From the NCBI GenBank assembly GCA_020284085.1, contig JACEVL010000098.1:1059967-1123966 (forward strand): a DNA stretch of 64,000 bases. The letters run 5' to 3'. Below the pieces are notes generated by a model. It was not told where the DNA came from. It saw nothing but the letters and a program-made list of their open reading frames with translations, and made no database searches. The DNA comes from Aporrectodea caliginosa (lineage: Eukaryota > Annelida > Clitellata > Crassiclitellata > Lumbricidae). Each line of letters starts with the position of its first letter. Position 1 is the first letter of the stretch. Position numbers and translations under genes: made by a program. Below are positions 1-10,546 of this stretch, one piece after another.

Positions 1-52
1 TCGACAGTCTGTGGCTGCAACGGCCGTTGATGTCGACCTTACCTTACCTTTA
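1..52 (-). repeat. Box 2 repeat end (inverted, cut by window start)
   Basis: The first bases are an inverted copy of the box 2 motif found throughout the window (here CAACGGCCGTTGATGTCGAC), followed by CCTTA-type pentamers. The same arrangement occurs near 17185, 43310 and 44817. It borders the pentanucleotide array directly. Confidence 0.7.
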
Positions 53-3000
53 ACTACCCTACCATACCATACCATACCATACCATACCATAGTATACCAT
101 ACCATACCATACCATACCATACCATACCATACCATACCATACCATACCATACCATACCATACCATAATCTACCATACCATACCATAGAAATCATAGACAG
201 AATAAGATGCCCTACCCTACCCTACCCTAAATACCCTACCATACCATACCATACCCTACCCTACCATACCATACCATACCATACCATACCGTACCATACC
301 ATATCCTATCCTACCATACCTACCATACCATACCCTACCATACCCTACCCTACCGTACCATACCTACCCTACCATACTCTACCCTGCCATACGATACCAT
401 ACCGTACCATACCATACCCTACCATACCATACCCTACCCCTGCCCTACCCTACCCTACCCTGTCCCTACCCACTCCCTACCCTACCCTACCCTACCCTAC
501 CCCTACCCTGCCCTACCCTACCCCCCCTACCCTACCCTACCCTACCTTACCCTACCTTACCCCTACCATACCATACTCCCTACCATACCATACCATACCA
601 TACCATACAATACCCATCCTACTCCTACCATACGATACCATACCCTACCATACCATACCTACCATACCATACCATACCAGTACCATACCCTACCGACCGT
701 ACCATACCTACCCTACCATACTCTACCCTGCCATACGATACCATACCCTGCCATACCATACCCAACCATACGATACCATACCCTACCATACCCATACCAT
801 ACCCTACCCTACCCTACCCTACCCTACCCTACCCTACCCTACCCTACCCTACCCTACCCTACCCTGCCCTGCCCTACCCTACCCTACCCTACCCCACCCC
901 TACCCTGCCTACACTTACCCTACCCACCTTACCATACCCCTACCCTACCATACCATACCATACCATACAATGCCATATCCCTACCCTACCATACGATACC
1001 ATACCCTACCATACCATACCTACCATACCATACCCTACCATACCATACCCTACCGTACCATGCCTACCCTACCATACTCTACCCTGCCATACGATACCAT
1101 ACCCTACCATACCATACCCAAATACCATACCATACCATACTCTACCATACCATACCCTACCATACCCTACCCTACCCTACCATACCATACCCTACCCTAT
1201 CATACCATACCATACCCATACCGTACCATACCATATCCTATCCTACCATACCTACCATACCATACCCTACCATACCCTACCCTACCGTACCATACCTACC
1301 CTACCATACTCTACCCTGCCATACGATACCATACCCTACCATACCATACCCAACCATACGATACCATACCCCTACCATACCATACCCCACTACCATACCC
1401 TACCCTACCCCTACCATACCATACCCTACCCTATCATACCATACCATACCATACCATACCGTACCATACCATATCCTATCCTACCATACCTACCATACCT
1501 ACCATACCATACCCTACCATACCCTACCCTACCGTACCATACCTACCCTACCATACTCTACCCTGCCATACGATACCATACCCTACCATACCATACCCAA
1601 CCATACGATACCATACCATACCCTACCATACCATACCATACCATACCCTACCCTACCCTACCATACCATACCCTACCCTATCATACCATACCATACCATA
1701 CCATACCGTACCATACCATATCCTATCCTACCATACCTACCATACCTACCATACCATACCCTACCATACCCTACCCTACTGTACCATACCTACCCTACCA
1801 TACTCTACCCTACCATACCATACCCAACCATACGATACCATACCCTACCATACCATACCCTACCGTACCATGCCTACCCTACCATACTCTACCCTGCCAT
1901 ACGATACCATACCCTACCATACCATACCCAACCATACGATACCATACCCTACCATACCATACCCTACCATACCCTACCCTACCCTACCATACCATACCCT
2001 ACCCTACCATACCATACCATACCATACCATACCGTACCATACCATATCCTATCCTACCATACCTACCATACCTACCTACCATACCCTACCATACCCTACC
2101 CTACCGTACCATACCTACCCTACCATACCCTACCCTGCCATACGATACCATACCCTACCATACCATACCCTACCCTACCCTACCCTACCCTACCCCTACC
2201 CTACCCTACCCTACCCTACCTACCCTACCCTACCCTACCCTACCCTACCCTACCCTACCCTACCCTACCATACCATACCCTACCCTACCCTACCATACCA
2301 TACCATACCATACAATACCATATCCTACCCTACCATACCTACCCTACCATACCATACCCTACCATACCATACAATACCATATCCTACCCTACCATACGAT
2401 ACCATACCCTACCATACCATACCTACCATACCATACCCTACCATACCATACCCTATACCATACCTACCCTACCATACTCTACCCTGCCATACGATACCAT
2501 ACCCTACCATACCATACCCAACCATACGATACCATACCCTACCATACCATACCCTACCATACCCTACCCTACCCTACCATACCATACCCTACCCTATCAT
2601 ACCATACCATACCATACCATACCGTACCATACCATATCCTATCCTACCATACCTACCATACCTACCATACCATACCCTACCATACCCTACCCTACCGTAC
2701 CATACCTACCCTACCATACTCTACCCTGCCATACGATACCATACCCTACCATACCATACCATACCATACCATACCCTACCCTACCCTACCCTACCCTACC
2801 CTACCCTACCCTACCCTACCCTACCCTACCCTACCCTACCCTACCCTACCCTACCCTACCCTACCCTACCATACCATACCATACCCTACCATACCATACC
2901 ATACCATACCATACAATACCATATCCTACCCTACCATACCTACCCTAACATACCATACCCTACCATACCCTACCATACCCTACCCTACCATACCCTACCA

Positions 3001-4103
3001 TACCTACCCTACCATACTCTACCCTCCCATACGATACCATACCCTACCATACCATACCTACCATACCATACTTTACCATACCCTACCCTACCATACCCTA
3101 CCCTACCCTACTCTACCCTGCCATACGATACCATACCCTACCATACCATACCCAACCATACGATACCATACCCTACCATACCATACCCTACCATACCCTA
3201 CCCTACCCTACCCTACCATACCCTACCCTACCATACCATACCCTACCCTACCATACCATACCATACCATACCATACCATACCATACCATATCCTACCATA
3301 CCTACCCTACCATACCATACCCTACCATACCCTACCCTACCATACCCTACCCTACCGTACCATACCTACCCTACCATACTCTACATACCCTACCATACCA
3401 TACCATACCATACCCTACCATACCATACCATACCCTACCATACCATACCCTACCATACCATACCATACCCTACCCTACCATACCATACCATACCCTACCC
3501 TACCATACCATACCCTACCCTACCATACCATACCATACCCTACCCTACCTATACCATACCATACCCTACCCTACCATACCATACCATACCCTACCCTACC
3601 ATACCATACCCTACCCTACCATACCATACCATACCCTACCCTACCCTACCATACCATACCCTACCCTACCCTACCATACCATACCATACCCTACCCTACC
3701 CTACCATACCATACCCATACCCATACCCTACCATACCATACCATACCATACCATACCATACCATACCATACCATATCCTACCATACCATACCATACCATA
3801 CCATATCCTACCGTACCATACCTACCCTACCATACCCTACCCTACCCTACCATACCATGCCCTACCCTACCCTACCCTACCATACCATACCCTACCCTAC
3901 CCTACCATACCATACCCTACCCTACCATACCATACCATACCCTATCCTACCCTACCCTACCATACCATACCCTACCATACCATACCATACCATACCATAC
4001 CCTACCCTACCATACCTACCATACCATACCATACCATACCATACCTACCATACCATACGATACGATACCCTACCCTACCTACCTTACCCTACCTTACTTT
4101 ATC
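53..4103. repeat. CCATA/CCCTA pentanucleotide satellite, about 4 kb
   Basis: An almost pure array of ACCAT and ACCCT pentamers, with rare TACCG, TACGA, CTCTA and CTGCC variants. The + strand is the C-rich strand throughout, so the - strand is a run of TATGG/TAGGG with G-quadruplex potential. A variant signature (ATACTCTACCCTGCC, then ATACGATACC) recurs near 374, 718, 1074, 1306, 1553, 1800, 1884, 2125 (variant), 2474, 2716, 3014 and 3376. Many gaps are 232-247 bp, which shows a higher-order repeat. The + strand is open in all frames only because TA is almost always followed by C. The long Pro-Tyr-His-Thr-Ile reading frames are by-products, not genes. Confidence 0.97.
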
Positions 4104-4400
4104 TCTCCGGAAAAATGAAAATGATTAACGCCATCATTTCGAAGCTTAAGCCTGGCACCACCCCAGTATGCGTATTGGCTGAGTTAACCATGTAAGGTTT
4201 GTTACTGTTTAATAACATTGCATCGCCCTCTTCCTTTACAGAGCTTAAGACTGGCACCACCCTAGTATGCGTCTTCGGGTGATTTGGATATACAAGGGTC
4301 GTTTCTGCTAAGCTGCATTGTGCCATTTAAAAGATGAATATCGTCGCCCTCCTCCTTTCTCCAGATTCAGGACTGGCTGGCACTGCCAGAATACGATCTG
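4104..4400 (-). repeat. Three inverted copies of the CCAGTCCCAAGCCTGG repeat
   Basis: On the - strand this stretch carries two fuller copies and one partial copy of a short dispersed repeat. The forward consensus has GTGCCAGTCCCAAGCCTGG, then GGAGGAGGGCGACGC, then a terminal GTCGTTAAAC. Other copies lie near 11339, 11490, 13482, 16535, 24170, 37130, 38512, 39625, 58900, 59030 and 59430. The first copy is cut by the satellite boundary. Confidence 0.7.
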
Positions 4401-4489
4401 TGGCCTATTCTCACCGTTCGTATACAACATGTATGTTTTGTTTCTGCCTTCGGGCGTAATAAAGTACTGATAACACGGAATCAGCAATA

Positions 4490-5420
4490 GGCATGAGATC
4501 AACCGAGCCTGCGTTGGAATATGTAAAAATTATAACCGGTTTGAAAGTGTTAAAAAAGGTGTCCAACCCTGTTGCGCGATCAACAAAGCTTGTTCTGCTG
4601 CGTAAATTCCTAAATCACATGGCAAACAGTTCACATCACCCTATCCCTGTTTATGACGACCTCCACAGGGTCAGTCTCCTCCGTCCAAATACCCTGAGGG
4701 GTCGTACAACCCAATTACCCTTTTCGTCTAGCCACAACTCCGGTCTAGGCACGAATGAGCATTGGCCTATTTTGATGGTAGGAGTTTTATAGCTCAAGAT
4801 TAATTGAGGTGCATTGTTTGAGTTTGGCTAGCGGAGCAATGTTAGGAGATAGACAGACAAGAAGAGACAGACAGACATACAAAAGACAAACATACAGAGA
4901 CAGACATACAAACAGTCTTAGACGGAACAGTTCATCGATCATTTGCTGGATATAGATTGGTAGTAAGTGATTTATTAACCGATTCATGTATTACCATTCC
5001 ATCAATCACTTAGCACATAGACAAACAGACAGACATAGACAGACAAAGAGAGAGACAGACAGAGACACAGAGCCACAGAAAGATCCACACATAGAGAAGC
5101 AGACACACAGATACAGAAAGACACAAAACAGACACGCACACTCGGAGAGAGACAGACGGAGACAGACAGACAGGAGTAGATATATAGAGAAAAATGGAAG
5201 AGAGATAGAAGGAGTTTTGTAGAGAAAGTGAGATTGGGAGAAATGAAGGGACATAGTGCGAGAGAGAGACAGGCAGACAGACGGACAGACAGACAGACAG
5301 AGGGAGACAGTGAGAGACACATATAGAGACAGAGAGAGTGCTCGTACTCTGCAATTAATCTATAAATGTCCTCATTCAAGGTCGAGACAAGATGGCCGCC
5401 AGCCAACAATAATTATGGAC
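4490..5420. repeat. Dispersed repeat D, copy 1, with GACA-rich tract
   Basis: A body of about 350 bp is followed by a polymorphic GACA/AGAC-rich tract (about 4845-5345). The same body and tract occur at about 18630-19310 and 46530-46960, including the segment GATCATTTGCTGGA and the flanking CATCAATCACTTAGCACA. Overlapping low-complexity frames here (Ser/Cys/Leu or Arg/Thr/Asp rich) come from the simple repeat. No gene is seen. Confidence 0.75.
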
Positions 5421-5860
5421 GGCGCTGGCAAAGTAAGTGTCGTCTTATTATACTTGATTGATGCCGTGCGATTTAAAATTCATATTAGATCATATGAGAT
5501 TGGATTGGATTGGATGGTCGAGACTTTCGCGTTGAAAAGAGACAAGGTGAATTAATGAGCGATTGAATGAATGAATAATCGAATAAAACAATAGGTTAAT
5601 AAGTGAGCGAACAAAATAATGAAAGAACGAATTAATCAATGAATTGATTCATCAATCGTTCGAATAAAAGCCTATAATTCTCTATCACATCGTATAAATT
5701 TATTTTTCGTGTGTTAATATAATGATTTAGAGTAGACCATTATATCATAATGATCTAATATGAATTTTAAATCGCAAAATGTCATGAATACACAGACAAA
5801 TAAAATTACTTCCCTTTAGGCTGTCTAACTTTACCTAAAAATCACACTAGACCTCATCTT
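5421..5860. other. No recognisable feature
   Basis: AT-rich DNA with short GAAT-type runs near 5560-5620. I see no coding potential, RNA gene or matching repeat module. Confidence 0.5.
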
Positions 5861-5864
5861 TGTG

Positions 5865-6195
5865 GCATAACCATATTAAAGATAGGCTAAGGTGTAAACA
5901 CTACTCTGCTGCTCCTTTGCTCATAGATGCACCCAACTGAACGCAGTAAACCTTTACTAAATAAAGCAATGAAGTTAACAGAAACAGAATATCGAAGACG
6001 ATTCCGATGTCTATCCTAATATTTCACGATTATACTCGAACTGTAAAACACCTTTAAAACGTGTTTGCTCGACTTTATATGAACACTGTTTTGCTCATTT
6101 GTGCATTGATGCTTCTGTCTGTTTTACTCTACAAAGTTTGGCGAATACTAGTCAACGGCCTTTGTTGCCATAAAAGCCTTTTTGTTTACAAACCA
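5865..6195 (+). repeat. R' module with box 1 and box 2
   Basis: It contains CTAAATAAAGCAATGAAG, then box 1 at about 6049 with a downstream CGACTTTATATGA, then box 2 at about 6153 (GTCAACGGCCTTTGTTGCC). The same module recurs at about 12230-12505, 17520-17820, 29985-30195 and 60035-60250. Confidence 0.7.
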
Positions 6196-6472
6196 TGGTG
6201 CCAGAAATTATTTTTTGAACAGAGCTCACCGTTTTTATGGAAACTATGCAACTCTGAACTCGTTATCTGCATTTGTTCGTTGTTGTTTATTATGAGTTTT
6301 TCTGTTTGAGAGAGCTTCTGCATTTCTGTAAAATGTTTTGCAGTATCACTTGATCAGCAATTGGATTAAAAGGCAGCGCTCATGAATAAACCGCTTAACT
6401 TTCAAGTAGCGTTTTAGAAATTATGAGGATTATGATTGCGATTTGATACTGACGAAGTTCCCTATTGCATAT

Positions 6473-7010
6473 CGATGTAATGTAATGTAACAAGACATTT
6501 ATATAGCGCCACTTAAGAGTCTCACAGAAGCGCTCAACACGTGGCCATCAAACAGCTGAAAAGTGCGTCTTTAAGAGTCGAGAGAAAACCATGTAACCAC
6601 ATGCTGCATTAGTGGCACGCACAGATGGCGGAAGAGTATTCCAGATCCGTGGCGCCGCAATCGAGAAGTCCCGACGAGCACGTGTGGTGGTTCGAAACGA
6701 AGGTACAATCAAGTCATTTCGCGAGGCAGACCGGAGAGCCCGCCGACCAGTTTGAGTGCCAACTGGAAGGCACAGTTCAGCAATGTAGTCCGGGGCAGTG
6801 CCAGTCGTAGCCTTCCAAACCAGCATAGCGATCTTGAAATTAACACGATCAGCAACTGGAAGCCAGTGTAGCTCACGCCGCATGTAGTCGGATATGTGTG
6901 AATATTTCGGCAGGTCAGCCAGAAGTCTGGCTGCTGCATTCTGAACGAGCTGAAGTTGACGAATGCGGAACTCAGGGAGGCAGTCTTCCGTAGACAGATG
7001 CCAGTGAAGT
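6473..7010 (-). pseudogene. L2/Rex-like LINE 3' fragment (RT C-terminus)
   Basis: The - strand encodes the extreme C-terminus of a non-LTR reverse transcriptase protein. The frame runs from about 7007 to 6548 and ends at a stop. It includes QLVQNAAARLLADLP, then LHWLPVADRVNFKIAMLVW, then the AAPRIWNTLPPSVR and LLKTHF motifs that close CR1/L2/Rex ORF2 proteins. EN and RT cores are absent, so this is a 5'-truncated copy. The 3' untranslated end has the conserved AGCGC...GGCGCTATATAAAT element and a short TTACA tail (about 6477-6490). It is probably dead on arrival. Confidence 0.8.
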
Positions 7011-7011
7011 A

Positions 7012-7530
7012 TCTTTCAATTGATCAATGTCTTTTCATGTTATCCGATACTCCATGAGAATTACGCAGATCGGAGACACAGTTGAGCAGAGACTGCAGTT
7101 AACGGTTTCTGAACTTCGTGAATTGTAATTGTAAATGACAATTTATATGGCGCCTGCTCTGGAAAAAGCTTCAGTGGCTCCCCCTTTCTGAGTATGGTCT
7201 CCTGTCCCTTCGATCATAAATTATATGCGACTTACCAATCGAAGGAAATCCTTACTAAATATAGGAAAGATATAAAAAATTAAGAGACTTCTTAAATAAA
7301 GGCGATGCCGATGTTTACCATAAAATACCACGGAAAATACTTTGCGCTTTGTAAACACCTTTAAAACGTATCGACTCGACGTTATATGAAATCTGTTTCG
7401 TACAATTTACCAGTGACGCTCCATTTTTCCATCGCAAGCGTTTCCCCAACAGAAGTTAAAACGGTGAGAACTGTAAAAAAAATCTGTCGTATGGACGTCA
7501 ACGGCCTGTGATGCCGAAAGGAATTATAAA
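7012..7530 (+). repeat. S-end plus R module
   Basis: It starts with the S-type sequence TGAGCAGAGACTGCAGTT, passes a GGCGCC-bearing segment at 7145, and reaches box 1 at about 7351 followed by CGACGTTATATGA. Box 2 is at about 7497 (GACGTCAACGGCC). The same order is seen at 48240-48670 and 57685-58180. Confidence 0.65.
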
Positions 7531-7830
7531 GCTGTTTAAATGTTTTCATTGTGTGCTATGATATGTAATATAATGTTATGGTGATTAATTTGTATAATTT
7601 TCAGAATAAAGTACATTACTACAAAAATGCAAAATAAAGTTATCCTGTAATCGTGTCAGAGATACTGTATTACAAGAAAGCACGATTTTTGTGTATATTT
7701 TCTAATTATATGAAATCTAGCTTAATAAATTTTCCGGTTTGCACAGTTTAAAACCACACCAGCATTTAATATGTTAGCTATCTGTATATTTTAATGCACA
7801 GTTTGTTTTTGTAACTAATATTGGCATGCA
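7531..7830 (+). repeat. R3 module
   Basis: Sequence following R, with TGATTAATTTGTATAATTTT, then AATAAAGTTATCCTGTAATC and a GCTTAATAAATTTTCC/TTGCACAGTTTAAAAC end. Related copies lie at about 20080-20780, 23900-24150, 34800-35480, 49200-49410 and 58300-58540. Confidence 0.6.
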
Positions 7831-7839
7831 TAATACGAC

Positions 7840-8100
7840 GTCATTGACCGAGGTTGCCGCGAGATGTCATTACCAAAGAGGTCATAGAAAGGCCGTTGAA
7901 CTGCAGAAGCGTTGTATGTGTGGACGACTTTGTGGATCTTATGGGTCATTTTACTAGCAAAAGGTTTCGTAAATATTCTGAAATATACGCGATTTCTTGT
8001 CGCTCTAACTTTCAAGCAGGCACAATGTGTCGCTAACCGCAGTACCACTACACAAATGACTCAATTAGACGCCTTTAAAACGCTGTATTCTTAGACGTGT
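7840..8100 (+). repeat. T module
   Basis: It starts with a box 2 relative (GAGGTTGCCGCGAGATGTC), then CTTTCAAGCAGGCACAATG, GCAGTACCACTACA and a box 1 variant at about 8068. Other copies: the end at 11186-11290, 20800-20880, 35500-35785, 38115-38215 with 38620-38720, 51050-51330 and 58795-58870. Short open frames here are spurious. Confidence 0.65.
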
Positions 8101-8105
8101 ATATT

Positions 8106-8232
8106 GATGATTAAATTTTATAAGTTCATCCTATAATATTGGCATAAGTTCATCCTATAATATTGGCATAATATAATATAAGTTCATCCTATAATATTGG
8201 CATAAGTTTTATAAGTTCATCCTATATCGGAG
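8106..8232 (+). repeat. Minisatellite of a 24-bp-type unit
   Basis: The unit TAAGTTCATCCTATAATATT plus GGCA is repeated about four times, with short ATATAA spacers. A single extra copy of TAAGTTCATCCTATA lies at about 8762. Confidence 0.85.
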
Positions 8233-8234
8233 TG

Positions 8235-8765
8235 GCTGATGTGTTGTATAATAATATTGCAGTACTGTGTTGCAATGGTGTTTGCTGAAATATCCATGTA
8301 CGACTTATTTTCGACTGTTGATTTTTGTTTAAAATATGTTATGTCATAATAATAAGAACCCGATGTTAGAAAATTATAAACATTACTTATTGGTTAATGA
8401 ATATTCATATTACAATATTACTATCATTCAATTTTAGTTCTTTAATATTGCATAATGGTATGGCTTGGTTAATGTACATGAACAGTTTAAAGGAATACCT
8501 TAATCAATTATAATACATGTATGCTTTGTTAGTTAATGAAATTTGTCAGGACATAATGATCACGGACAATATTAGATGAAATACTTTATGCTGCGAAAAT
8601 ATTGAATATTAGTGAAATTGTAAAGCTCTGTTTCAACACCTTTAATGGTGTTGTTCGGATGCTATAAGTTTCTTGTTCTGATTGTATTGTATATTTTCTG
8701 TATTGTCGTCAACGGCCTTTGATGTCATAAGACGACGTTAAACTACGGACAAATAAATAATATAA
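8235..8765 (+). repeat. V module, uninterrupted copy
   Basis: About 530 bp, ending in box 1 (about 8637) and box 2 (about 8707, GTCAACGGCCTTTGATGTC) and then AAATAAATAAT. It closely matches 33250-34690, where an 889-bp element interrupts it, and 37225-37995, where it is rearranged. This copy is therefore the empty-site reference. Confidence 0.8.
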
Positions 8766-8769
8766 GTTC

Positions 8770-8907
8770 ATCCTATATTTTAGGTTGAAATCGTACCCCT
8801 TATCGTCGCATCGAGCAACCTTCCAGATATAAAACAAACGATGAGAGAAGAAACTAAAATTGAACTGAAATGCAATTATTATGTTTAAGACGTCAACGGG
8901 TATCCAA
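8770..8907 (+). repeat. U module, interrupted in box 2
   Basis: It resembles 20880-21090 and 38700-38890. Its box 2 begins with GACGTCAACGG at 8889 and resumes after the foldback element (8908-9390) as CATAAGATG and TTTAACC. Confidence 0.6.
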
Positions 8908-9390
8908 CTTGCGTCTAAATACTCCGCAGTTTTTAGTAATCTATTTTTGGTTCAACCAATCACGCGTCTTGAAACGCCAACAACTGGTGCGTTAAGTCCC
9001 AGCATTCACATCGTCCGTGTATTTTCGTTTTATTGATAAAAACAATCTGACAAAAACGCAGAAATGCTAACATGAGTGATAATGGATAATTAAAAGTAAC
9101 GAGACAATTTTAAAATAAACTAGTGAATATTCTTGCATAAGGTATATCTTTACATAGAGTTTCTCTTATCTGGCTGTGCAAAGTGTGTAATGGAAGTTGG
9201 ATTGATGAACATAATTCTTTGCGTAAAAAGAAGTTGGACTGATGAAACGAATGCTTTGCGTCAATAGAAGTTGGATTGATGAAAAGAATTTGTGTCTATC
9301 ACTAAACGTGATAAACACTGAGAATCTCGACGCGTGATTTTTTTTAGCTAAAAATAGATTACTAAAAACTGCGGAGCATTTAGACGCAAG
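8908..9390. mobile_element. Foldback MITE, Mutator-like
   Basis: Long terminal inverted repeats at 8908-8968 and 9329-9390 pair over about 60 bp. The ends are CTTGCGTCTAAAT... and ...ATTTAGACGCAAG, and CTCCGCAGTTTTTAGTAATC is shared by both arms. The flanks GGTATCCAA (8899-8907) and GGTCATCCAA (9392-9401) look like a target duplication of about 9 bp with one indel. Long TIRs and a duplication near 9 bp are typical of Mutator-like elements, so the assignment is inference. The interior has three copies of a 37-bp unit starting at 9193, 9230 and 9267 and no coding region. The element splits a box 2. Confidence 0.75.
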
Positions 9391-9464
9391 TGGTCATCCA
9401 AATCATAAGATGTAGTTTAACCCTGCAATCGAAATAAAAAATGGCCTCAAATTTAAAAACTCGA

Positions 9465-9560
9465 GAGCGGTATTATGCTAAACTAATTTCTGTCGAGTCA
9501 ACGACTTCTGTTGCTGTAAGATGTCGCTAAACTCTGGATCCATCCACCGTTTAAACGGCC
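9465..9560 (+). repeat. W module
   Basis: The core AATTTCTGTCGAGTCAACG, then GTAAGATGTCGCTAAACTC and TGGATCCA. Sister copies at about 15590-15675, 18265-18350, 21135-21215, 46945-47000, 49070-49160 and 58185-58275 carry CTGTAATATGCC, TCTGTCGACGGCA or both. Confidence 0.6.
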
Positions 9561-9584
9561 TTTTATCATAATGTTTTGTAGGAT

Positions 9585-9750
9585 AAGATCGACATCCAAG
9601 TCTTTGGTGGACATAAGATATCGTCAAACAAATGGAGACAGAAGAAAAATATAAAAATTTATTGAAAGATGTCACTAAACACTGCGATAGTAGGAGCAAA
9701 ATTCTCCTCTGCTTAGACACCCTTAAACCGCTTATTTATGACGCTATATA
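9585..9750 (+). repeat. P module
   Basis: The sequence of parts is GGATAAGATCGACATC, a box 2 relative, ACAGAAGAAAAATATA, GAAAGATGTCACTAAACACT, GCGATA-TACGA, a box 1 variant and GACGCTATATAT. It is the most frequent module. Other copies are at about 11640-11750, 13280-13460, 14110-14300, 15985-16090, 21245-21430, 24500-24690, 26490-26680, 27715-27900, 30920-31085, 32585-32720, 36836-37020, 39250-39360, 47635-47815, 56380-56550, 59545-59640, 60835-60915 and 61385-61520. Confidence 0.7.
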
Positions 9751-9754
9751 TGTA

Positions 9755-10440
9755 CATGCAGAAAATCGTCGGTTTTCACCATGATGTGAAGCTGAAATAC
9801 AGAACGAAACAATTAGAATCAAGAAAAATTAAATCAACTACAAGCAAAATAAATAAAATATAAAAACAGGGAAAAGAAAGGTGTAATGTCTCCAATCAAA
9901 CACTGTCGACTGAATAGTACCAACCTCGGCCACCTAGCGTTCCGCTGTTAAACTAACCCCAAAGATCCCAAAACTCCATGACCGAGAAAATCTGGTGCGT
10001 GAATGGTAATTGGGCCGAACCACAGAAAACTTTACAAGAGTTAAAGAATCTACATATATTTTCAAATATCAACGGCCTTTCATGTCACATGACAACGGCA
10101 AACCCTGAATATATTTATTCAATCATTATTCCCTAAGACATCTTTAAAGCCTTTCATCACTAAATACTAGTCATTATTATAATTATTGCAAGATGCTTTC
10201 TAATTTCTGTCGTGTAAGGGAAAATAGGTTGTGTGGTAATCTAACCGGAGACTGGAATACAGAGCTCCCTGCCTTGTATGACGGTTTGGAGAAGTAGCTC
10301 GAACTCTGTTCTCTCTCCTATGAGAAGCCAATGTAGTGTATATATCGCATAGCCCGATAAATGGGAGAATTATTGAGAGTGTGGCCGAAATGAAACGAGT
10401 CTCATTCATTGCGTAAGATTATAGCAGCATCATCTAACGA
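9755..10440 (+). repeat. Q module
   Basis: Begins with AACGAAACAATTAGAAT-type A-rich sequence and continues with ACTGAATAGTACCAACCTCG, CATGACCGAGAAAATCTGG and a Q-type box 2 (ATCAACGGCCTTTCATGTC). It ends in CTTTCTAATTTCTGTCGTGT and GAGACTGGAATACAGAGCTC. Parallel copies: 14300-14940, 21440-23740 (with two insertions), 24690-25620 (one insertion), 26680-27235 and 27900-28500. Confidence 0.65.
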
Positions 10441-10546
10441 TACGAAATGAATTCTAGTCAATAGCGTAACAGACGAAGTTCACTTCATGAATGAATAGTA
10501 ATGGCATTTCTCTTCGTTTATATTATTAAATAAACGTGACGTCTTG

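Noticed and set aside
53..4103. Telomere or interstitial telomeric array
   Set aside because: The unit is a 5-mer (TAGGG/TATGG), not TTAGGG or TTAGG, and about half the units carry CCATA. Flanks are ordinary dispersed repeats on the right and box 2 on the left.
970..4128. Reading frame of about 1050 codons rich in Pro, Tyr, Thr, His and Ile
   Set aside because: It is created by the CCATA/CCCTA array, which lacks stops on the + strand in any frame. Overlapping frames are equally open.
5002..5409. Cys/Leu/Ser-rich proteins on the - strand
   Set aside because: Low-complexity frames over a GACA-type simple repeat; three overlapping frames are open at once.
6061..6309. Small hydrophobic membrane protein of 82 codons
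   Set aside because: It overlaps R' box 1 and box 2, and the other R' copies do not keep the frame.
7815..8094. Short proteins in the T module
   Set aside because: Frames are not preserved in the other T copies (11186, 35500, 51050).
8106..8232. CRISPR array
   Set aside because: Direct repeats are contiguous without unique spacers of constant length, and the sequence is eukaryotic. It is a minisatellite.
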